A stretch of DNA of 11,337 nucleotides from Thermoplasmata archaeon (GTDB lineage: Archaea; Thermoplasmatota; Thermoplasmata; Thermoplasmatales; Aciduliprofundaceae): the NCBI GenBank assembly GCA_021160945.1, contig JAGHBQ010000046.1, positions 1 to 11,337 on the forward strand. Reading direction: 5' to 3'. The position numbers were made by a program, and so were the translations under genes. Below the pieces are notes generated by a model. It worked only from the letters and a program-made list of their open reading frames with translations, ran no database searches and was not told the origin of the DNA. This document shows positions 6,712 through 11,337 of the stretch, piece by piece; positions within the stretch are counted from its first letter, which is position 1, and every line of letters starts with the position of its first letter.

Positions 6712-7131
6712 ATGATTCAATATATTCACTTCAGATGCATTGCTCACGCAACGGAAGATTTAGAAAGAGTCAAAAAGGCAATGGAGTTTATAACGGGAGC
6801 AGAGAGCTTTAACATTAGAAAAGAGAAAGGATATTATGGAAATGAAATAATTATTCTAGAGCTTCAGCTCAAAAAAAAGAAAGAGATCGAGGAGTTCTGG
6901 CGCAGAATGAAAGAGTTTGGGATAATAGAAGAAATTATGCCTATTCTGGATGAAATTGTGGATCCTCACGGAATTCTTTATCTAAGATTCGATAAGCAGG
7001 AAGCATATCTGGGGAATCTGGCACTGGCAACTCATGGGGATGTTATTGCTCTCAGAACAAAAATAAAAAGCTATCCCATGAAAAAGAAGATTGCCATAGA
7101 AAATTTTAAAAAATTTATTCAGAGGATTTGA
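6712..7131 (+). CDS. Exosome-associated RNA-binding protein (COG1325 / PF01877 type)
   Basis: This is a 139-residue protein of the archaeal family described as a predicted exosome subunit with a dsRBD-like fold, expected to act in RNA processing or decay in the cytoplasm. Family features are the N-terminal HFRCIAHATEDLERVKKAMEFITG, the GYYGNEIIILELQLKKKKEIEEFW segment, and the signature DPHGILYLRFDKQEAYLGNLALATHGDVIALRTKIKSYP. Length is normal. The ATG at 6712 lies 24-25 bp from a TATA box and has no Shine-Dalgarno, consistent with a leaderless mRNA. The 3' end overlaps the convergent FKBP gene by 17 bp. An eight-A run in codons for LKKK is in frame here. Confidence 0.9.
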   Translation: MIQYIHFRCIAHATEDLERVKKAMEFITGAESFNIRKEKGYYGNEIIILELQLKKKKEIEEFWRRMKEFGIIEEIMPILDEIVDPHGILYLRFDKQEAYLGNLALATHGDVIALRTKIKSYPMKKKIAIENFKKFIQRI

Positions 7132-7939
7132 TCTTTATAACAGTCACAACAAAATAAAGAGTTTTACCAGCGACCTCCTTATTGTAGTTTATCCTGAAAT
7201 GCCTGTCCCATACTTCGTCTATGAGCCCTCCATCCGGAAGAAGGATAGGCAATTTTCCAATGACATAACGGATATGAATCATTCCATTTTTTATTCTCTC
7301 CACATGTACCTTGAAATCGGTCACATTGTTGTATGGCATGTAGTACTCTCCCTCAACAGGATTGTTAAGCACGGTCACTTTATTCTGTGTTGGCTTTACT
7401 TCCAGAACAAGAAGATCCCATCCATATTTTTTATCCTTATAAACACTATTATCTGCCGGATTCTGTTCTCCAGTCCTCTCTTCAAAATCATCCAAAGGTA
7501 AACTTTGAATTACTGGAATATCCTCTTCCATGGAATAATTTTTCACGCTCTTCCAGGAAAATACATATCCTTGATCAGGAGGTACAATTATTGTTCTTGT
7601 TTCTCCTTCTTTCATACCCCTCACACCGAGATCAAAGCCTTTTATCATTGTTCCATCTCCTACTGTAAAGTTGAGAGGTTTGAAATCTCCAGACCAGGTG
7701 TATGTGAGAGTCTTGGGATATGTAGTATTATCCATAGCCACCTCCTTTATGTTGGTATCAAAAATTCTTCTTTCTCCCCCATAATAGATGTAACCATAAT
7801 ACCATACAGAGATTTCATCACCCTCCTTTACTACCTTCACATTTTCATTTTCAAAGCCACCACTGGTCCACCAGTATACACCCAAACCCGCACCAATCAT
7901 TATCACTGTCACAATCGCTGCATATACTGAAGCTTTCAT
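7115..7939 (-). CDS. Membrane-anchored FKBP-type peptidyl-prolyl isomerase
   Basis: This FKBP-type prolyl isomerase/chaperone is probably tethered outside the cytoplasmic membrane. From ATG 7939 it has 274 residues. Residues about 4-24 (SVYAAIVTVIMIGAGLGVYWW) form one hydrophobic segment acting as an uncleaved anchor or signal peptide. The FKBP core follows from VKEGDEISVWYYGYI through FTVGDGTMIKGFDLGVRGMKEGETRTIIVPPDQGY. The long stretch after PPDQGY suggests the flap-inserted domain of the large archaeal and SlyD-type FKBPs, with a further C-terminal domain ending FVVTVIKIKSSE. The frame extends to a TTG at 7993, but that is not a plausible start, whereas the ATG at 7939 has a TATA box 26-27 bp upstream. 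It is divergent from the AAA+ gene and convergent with the exosome-protein gene. Confidence 0.92.
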   Translation of the reverse strand: MKASVYAAIVTVIMIGAGLGVYWWTSGGFENENVKVVKEGDEISVWYYGYIYYGGERRIFDTNIKEVAMDNTTYPKTLTYTWSGDFKPLNFTVGDGTMIKGFDLGVRGMKEGETRTIIVPPDQGYVFSWKSVKNYSMEEDIPVIQSLPLDDFEERTGEQNPADNSVYKDKKYGWDLLVLEVKPTQNKVTVLNNPVEGEYYMPYNNVTDFKVHVERIKNGMIHIRYVIGKLPILLPDGGLIDEVWDRHFRINYNKEVAGKTLYFVVTVIKIKSSE

Positions 7940-7960
7940 AGGCCGCTTAATGATTATGCA

Positions 7961-7970
7961 CAATATATAA
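7961..7970 (-). promoter_or_regulatory. TATA box for the FKBP gene
   Basis: TTATATATTG on the minus strand is centred 26-27 bp before the ATG at 7939, supporting that start and a leaderless mRNA. It is separate from the AAA+ promoter 25-35 bp away in the same 87-bp divergent gap. Confidence 0.65.
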
Positions 7971-7994
7971 GTTACGCTTTCAACCACACGCAAA

Positions 7995-8004
7995 TTTTAA
8001 TATT
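7995..8004 (+). promoter_or_regulatory. TATA box for the AAA+ ATPase gene
   Basis: TTTTAATATT is centred 27-28 bp before the ATG at 8027. It overlaps the in-frame TTG at 8003, which argues against that TTG as the start codon. Confidence 0.5.
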
Positions 8005-8012
8005 GTTGGATG

Positions 8013-8026
8013 CCATATTAATATGG
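8013..8026. promoter_or_regulatory. Perfect 14-bp palindrome before the AAA+ start, candidate operator
   Basis: CCATATTAATATGG is identical to its reverse complement and ends at the base before the ATG at 8027. It lies between the TATA box and the start codon, covering the predicted transcription start. A dimeric repressor bound there would block initiation. Its binding protein is unknown. Confidence 0.5.
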
Positions 8027-9412
8027 ATGAAGAAGAAAAGATATATCAAGCTCTTCAGGGAACCAGAGATTCCCGACATACAGTTTGGGAACTGGATGAG
8101 ATATGTAGTTCAAAGCACAAGAGATATTGAGCAGCTTCGTGCTCTTATTTATCTGCAGAAAATGGAGCGTGCCTGGACACTCAAAAGTGCAAAGGAATGG
8201 TTAATTGCTAAAACTGGAGGAAGAGAAATACTCGGAAGGTTGAAAAGTACAGGCCTTATGAGAGAGGTTGGTGAGGAGGGAGGTGCAAAGCTTTACTCCC
8301 TCGTGTCTATAAGGAGAATAGAGAACTGGCTTCGCAAATATCATGGGGAGAGCAGAAACCTCAGCACGGAAGAGGCTATGAGGGAATATGAAAGTGTTGT
8401 TCTTGAAATGAAGAGGGAATATGAGTCTTTTATAAAAAGTGTAGGAGAAGACAATGTTGAATACTGGGTGAAAAAGATTTCCTCTGTAAATGATTTGGTG
8501 GAGTATACAAAAAGCATAATGGGTTCTGAACTTTATATGGATGCTCTCCTTCCGATAATTCAGCAATACTCTCTGGCAAATGTCGATATTTATTCATCTG
8601 CAAATCTTGAAAGAAAAATAAATCAAACGGGTTTTTCCTTAGCATATTTCGGAGAACCTGGAACTGGTAAAACGTTTGCCACCGATGATCTTCTTAGAGG
8701 TAAGGAGGAGAAAGGTGTTCCTCCTCACGGGATCATTGGTCGTTTGAGATACGCCCAGGGTATGACACCCAAGATGTTTATAGCAATTCTTGAAGCTTAT
8801 CAGGATTATCCTGTTGATTGGGTGATTCCCGAATTCAGAGATTTCTTCGGTTATCGTGGGATGGTGGAGAAGTTGAAGCTTGTTATGGAACGCAGGGAAG
8901 TAAGGGATGAGACAAGAAGCGGGATAATAGGACCCTATAAAGTCACCAGTTTCTTCATTGTAAATTATAATACTCAAATAAGTAAGGGAAGATGGAGGAA
9001 TACTATAAATGATCCGAATTTCAGTGCTGTAGAGGACAGAATGATATGCAAACTGTTTATAAATACCCCAGAGAGAAGAAAGCTTATATGGGAAAATATG
9101 AAAAGAATAGCCTCTGGTGGTGTAAATTATTATCTGGCAGGAACTTTGAGAAAGCATATTACCTATACCTACTATCTTTTGCAGGAGAGGACGCCAAAAA
9201 TTGTTGTGGATGAGGATGAATATATGAAACTTGGTGATAGAATTGCAGAGGAAATCGAGAAAAAGGAAGCTCCGGTAAGTTTGAGAATCGTAGATAGGGC
9301 TCTTCAAATCGCAGCATCTGCCTCTTTGGTTAGCTATCTAGCTCGTAGAGAAAATGAAGAAGTATGGATTGATGAAAACAGTATTAAGCTCGCCCTAAAT
9401 TTTGCCCTTTAG
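8027..9412 (+). CDS. Uncharacterised AAA+ ATPase with N-terminal winged-helix-like region
   Basis: I do not recognise this as a named family. From ATG 8027 it has 461 residues. Residues about 35-95 (IEQLRALIYLQKMERAWTLKSAKEWL...GRLKSTGLMREVGEEGGAKLYSL) read like a winged helix, followed by a charged helical stretch to about 165. The ATPase core has Walker A GEPGTGKT (209-216, K215). The Walker B-like strand is VDWVIPEF, with E269 but no classical DE pair; D264 lies five residues earlier. A sensor-1-like FFIVNYNT (N313 or N315) follows. SAVEDRMICKLF resembles the DR box found late in AAA+ domains. The C-terminal helices (SLRIVDRALQIAASASLVSYLA) could be a lid or second HTH-like bundle. The layout recalls MCM or transcription-activator AAA+ proteins, but the function is unknown. 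The gene stands alone with its own promoter and operator-like palindrome; the upstream TTG at 8003 is rejected as start. Confidence 0.85.
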   Translation: MKKKRYIKLFREPEIPDIQFGNWMRYVVQSTRDIEQLRALIYLQKMERAWTLKSAKEWLIAKTGGREILGRLKSTGLMREVGEEGGAKLYSLVSIRRIENWLRKYHGESRNLSTEEAMREYESVVLEMKREYESFIKSVGEDNVEYWVKKISSVNDLVEYTKSIMGSELYMDALLPIIQQYSLANVDIYSSANLERKINQTGFSLAYFGEPGTGKTFATDDLLRGKEEKGVPPHGIIGRLRYAQGMTPKMFIAILEAYQDYPVDWVIPEFRDFFGYRGMVEKLKLVMERREVRDETRSGIIGPYKVTSFFIVNYNTQISKGRWRNTINDPNFSAVEDRMICKLFINTPERRKLIWENMKRIASGGVNYYLAGTLRKHITYTYYLLQERTPKIVVDEDEYMKLGDRIAEEIEKKEAPVSLRIVDRALQIAASASLVSYLARRENEEVWIDENSIKLALNFAL

Positions 9413-9616
9413 GAAATATATGCACGCTCTCTCAAGGCCTAAAGAGATTAGGTGTTTCGCGGGCAAACATTCTTAAAAGGGTATCAGGAGACATAACTCC
9501 CATCACAATGCTTGTTTATCCCCAAAGAGCATTACCCCCTTCCTAGATGGGATGTAGGGAGGGAGCATAGTCCTTCTTGAGATAAATTTTTATTCCAGAG
9601 TCACATATATCAACTG
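9413..9616 (+). other. Non-coding gap before nrdJ with hairpins
   Basis: No gene is supported across these 204 bases. A TATA-like AAATATAT follows the ATPase stop. CCTAA-agaga-TTAGG (9440-9454) is a small perfect hairpin. GGAG-acataa-CTCC is another. The strongest is CCCTTCCTA (9537-9545) with TAGGGAGGG (9555-9563): nine pairs including one G-U, around a nine-base loop, flanked by direct repeats GAGCAT at 9527-9532 and 9563-9568. It may be a structured leader, a small RNA gene or a decayed element. No RNA family was recognised. Confidence 0.4.
9585..9594 (+). promoter_or_regulatory. Possible TATA box for nrdJ
   Basis: AATTTTTATT is centred 27-28 bp before the ATG at 9617, matching the spacing of the other boxes in this window. 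If used, the hairpins upstream would not be in the nrdJ mRNA. The match to a TATA consensus is moderate. Confidence 0.4.
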
Positions 9617-11337
9617 ATGCCCAGTTTGGTAAAGAAGAGAAGCGGCGATTATGTGTTATACGATCGAAAAAAGATAGCCAATGCTATAAAGAAAGCCTTC
9701 ATAGAAACGAAGGAAGTGGATAATCCTGAAAAGGTGGCGGATGAATTATCAAGGATTGTGGAGGAGAGAATAAAAGGTTATGAAGTTCCCACCGTGGAAC
9801 AGATACAGGATATTGTTGAAGAAGTTCTTATGGAGAAAAAATATGTGAATACTGCTCGGGCATATATAGTATATAGAGAAAAGAGAAAGAAAATAAGGGA
9901 AGCAAAGCAGATAATGGGTGTCCAAGATGATTTGAAACTGAGCGTCAATGCCATTAAAGTTCTGGAAGCACGTTACCTTCTAAAAGATGAAAAAGGAAAT
10001 ATAATTGAAACTCCAAAGGAGATGTTCTGGAGAGTTGCGAGATACATAGCTCTTGTGGATGCTCTATATTTTGATGAAATTTATGATTTAAGTGGAAAAC
10101 AGAAAATCAGGAGTATGGAATTTTCTGGTAAAGCTAATTTGAGTGTTTATGAAATGGATATGCTTCGACGTGCATTTAGGAGATTAAATACCAAAGGACA
10201 CATGAGAGTCAGTTTCTCAGAATTTATGAACACATTGAACGAAAAATTGGATCTGATAGAATCTGTGGCTCGTGAGTTCTATGAAATTATGGTTCGTCGA
10301 TATTTTCTACCCAACTCACCCACACTGATGAATGCGAACACGAAGCTCGGGCAGTTAAGCGCGTGCTTTGTTCTTCCTGTGGCGGACAGTATTGAGGGAA
10401 TATTTGACGCCGTTAAATATGCGGCAATGATTCACAAAAGTGGGGGTGGCACAGGATTCTCCTTCTCGAGATTAAGGCCGAAGGGGGATGTGGTGGCCTC
10501 TACGATGGGCGTAGCCTCAGGGCCGCTCTCCTTCATGCGCGTGTTTGATGTGGCCACAGATGTAATCAAGCAGGGTGGGAAGAGAAGAGGTGCCAATATG
10601 GGTGTGCTGAGCGTGCATCACCCTGACATACTCGATTTTATTACCTCTAAAGATTCTGAAAACAAGGTGCTCAGCAACTTCAACATAAGCGTGGCCGTGA
10701 CTGATGAGTTTATGAACGCTCTACTCAACGATGATTATTATCCACTCATCAACCCACGCACTGGTGAGGTGGTCAGAAAAATCAAGGCTCGGCAGGTTTG
10801 GGATTTGATCATCACGCAGGCTTGGAAAACTGGAGATCCTGGAGTGATATTCATCGATGAGGTGAATAGAAGACACCCTGCAAAGCATCTTGGTGCTATT
10901 GAAAGCACAAATCCTTGTGGAGAACAGCCCCTTCTGCCCTATGAATCATGCAATCTTGGCAGTATAAACCTATCCCTCTTTGTGGAAAATGGTAGGATTA
11001 ACTGGGAAAAACTTCGCAGAACTGTGCATCGCGCGGTGCATTTTCTGGATAATGTGATAGATGCAAACAAGTATCCTATTCCACAGATAGAAAGGATGAC
11101 CCTTCAGACCAGGAAGATAGGTCTTGGAGTGATGGGCTGGGCAGAGATGCTAATAAAGCTGGGAATACCCTATGATAGCGAAGAGGCGATAGAGCTGGCA
11201 GAAAAAGTTATGAAATTCATAAATGATGAGTCTCACAGGGCGAGCATGAGACTTGCAGAAAAGAGGGGAGTGTTCCCCGCTTGGGAGGGCAGTGACTGGT
11301 GGGCTAAAGGAATAAGAATAAGAAATGCAACCACCAC
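9617..11337 (+). CDS. nrdJ: Class II (adenosylcobalamin-dependent) ribonucleotide reductase with ATP-cone (3' truncated by window)
   Basis: This enzyme reduces ribonucleotides to deoxyribonucleotides for DNA synthesis, generating its thiyl radical with adenosylcobalamin. The ATG at 9617 ([24 protein letters not shown]) is the only ATG between the upstream in-frame stop and the conserved region. Residues about 3-95 are an ATP-cone, the allosteric activity site. The reductase core includes C250 ([11 protein letters not shown]), [19 protein letters not shown], and the active-site loop [23 protein letters not shown] with N432, C434 and E436. That loop form is characteristic of NrdJ. The frame runs open to the end, 573 codons, stopping at RNATT just before the expected APTGT segment. 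The partner redox cysteine and C-terminal tail are outside the window. No intein interrupts the visible part, though archaeal nrdJ genes often carry one. Confidence 0.95.
   Translation, partial: MPSLVKKRSGDYVLYDRKKIANAIKKAFIETKEVDNPEKVADELSRIVEERIKGYEVPTVEQIQDIVEEVLMEKKYVNTARAYIVYREKRKKIREAKQIMGVQDDLKLSVNAIKVLEARYLLKDEKGNIIETPKEMFWRVARYIALVDALYFDEIYDLSGKQKIRSMEFSGKANLSVYEMDMLRRAFRRLNTKGHMRVSFSEFMNTLNEKLDLIESVAREFYEIMVRRYFLPNSPTLMNANTKLGQLSACFVLPVADSIEGIFDAVKYAAMIHKSGGGTGFSFSRLRPKGDVVASTMGVASGPLSFMRVFDVATDVIKQGGKRRGANMGVLSVHHPDILDFITSKDSENKVLSNFNISVAVTDEFMNALLNDDYYPLINPRTGEVVRKIKARQVWDLIITQAWKTGDPGVIFIDEVNRRHPAKHLGAIESTNPCGEQPLLPYESCNLGSINLSLFVENGRINWEKLRRTVHRAVHFLDNVIDANKYPIPQIERMTLQTRKIGLGVMGWAEMLIKLGIPYDSEEAIELAEKVMKFINDESHRASMRLAEKRGVFPAWEGSDWWAKGIRIRNATT

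Noticed and set aside
7940..7993. TTG start at 7993 for the FKBP gene
   Set aside because: It would add 18 residues before the membrane segment and lies upstream of the TATA box. The ATG at 7939 fits both the anchor and the promoter.
8639..9307. Minus-strand open frame of 222 codons opposite the AAA+ gene
   Set aside because: It is antisense to the conserved Walker A and sensor regions of a clear ATPase. Its Ser/Tyr/His-rich composition is typical of a shadow frame.
9420..9476. Short ATG frame (MHALSRPKEIRC...) after the ATPase gene
   Set aside because: It is only 18 codons, with no ribosome binding site and no recognisable similarity. The frame continues after one stop for 26 more codons, but this is not enough to call a gene or a remnant.
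9480..9520. TCAGGAGAC motif upstream of a B12-dependent reductase, suggesting a cobalamin riboswitch
   Set aside because: Only this short stretch resembles the riboswitch core. The preceding conserved blocks (including a GCCACTG-type box) and the overall 150-200 base layout are absent, and the predicted nrdJ promoter lies downstream of it.

Overview
The window looks archaeal, and most like a moderately AT-rich Thermoplasmata / DHVE2-type euryarchaeon (Aciduliprofundum-like). That placement is an inference from gene content and promoter style, not a database match. Archaeal markers are the exosome-associated RNA-binding protein, a TrmB-type regulator, a split GcvPA/GcvPB glycine decarboxylase, a long membrane-anchored archaeal FKBP, and TATA boxes a fixed 23-28 bp upstream of start codons. 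That spacing implies mostly leaderless mRNAs. Where a gene follows another closely on the same strand there is instead a strong Shine-Dalgarno sequence (GAGGTGAT before the nitroreductase, GGAGGTGAT before gcvPB).

Layout. 1-1052 (+): the 3' part of a UbiX-type flavin prenyltransferase, then a nitroreductase whose reading frame is broken at a run of seven A. 1024-3831 (-): gcvPB and gcvPA, the two subunits of the glycine cleavage P-protein, with abutting stop and start codons; gcvPB overlaps the nitroreductase tail by convergence. 3885-5061 (-): a nitrilase-superfamily amidohydrolase and a FlK-like hotdog thioesterase, each with its own promoter. 5129-5197: a non-coding gap with two stem-loop candidates. 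5209-6664 (-): a stand-alone CheY-like receiver, a small cupin and a TrmB-family regulator. 6712-7131 (+): the exosome RNA-binding protein, divergent from the regulator and apparently sharing one TATA box with it. 7115-7939 (-): the membrane-anchored FKBP. 8027-9412 (+): an unrecognised AAA+ ATPase with an N-terminal winged-helix-like region. 9413-9616: a 204-bp gap with hairpins. 9617-11337 (+): a class II (B12-dependent) ribonucleotide reductase with an N-terminal ATP-cone, cut off by the window end; it has no stop in the window but is clearly a gene.

Most genes are housekeeping or general metabolism. The points worth following are regulatory: a consistent leaderless promoter architecture, a TATA box shared by two divergent genes, and two inverted repeats (6652-6669 and 8013-8026) placed where an operator would cover the transcription start of a leaderless gene. 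The nitroreductase frameshift, the orphan AAA+ ATPase and the hairpin-bearing leader before nrdJ also stand out. I saw no CRISPR array, tRNA, rRNA, intact insertion sequence or recognisable defence island.
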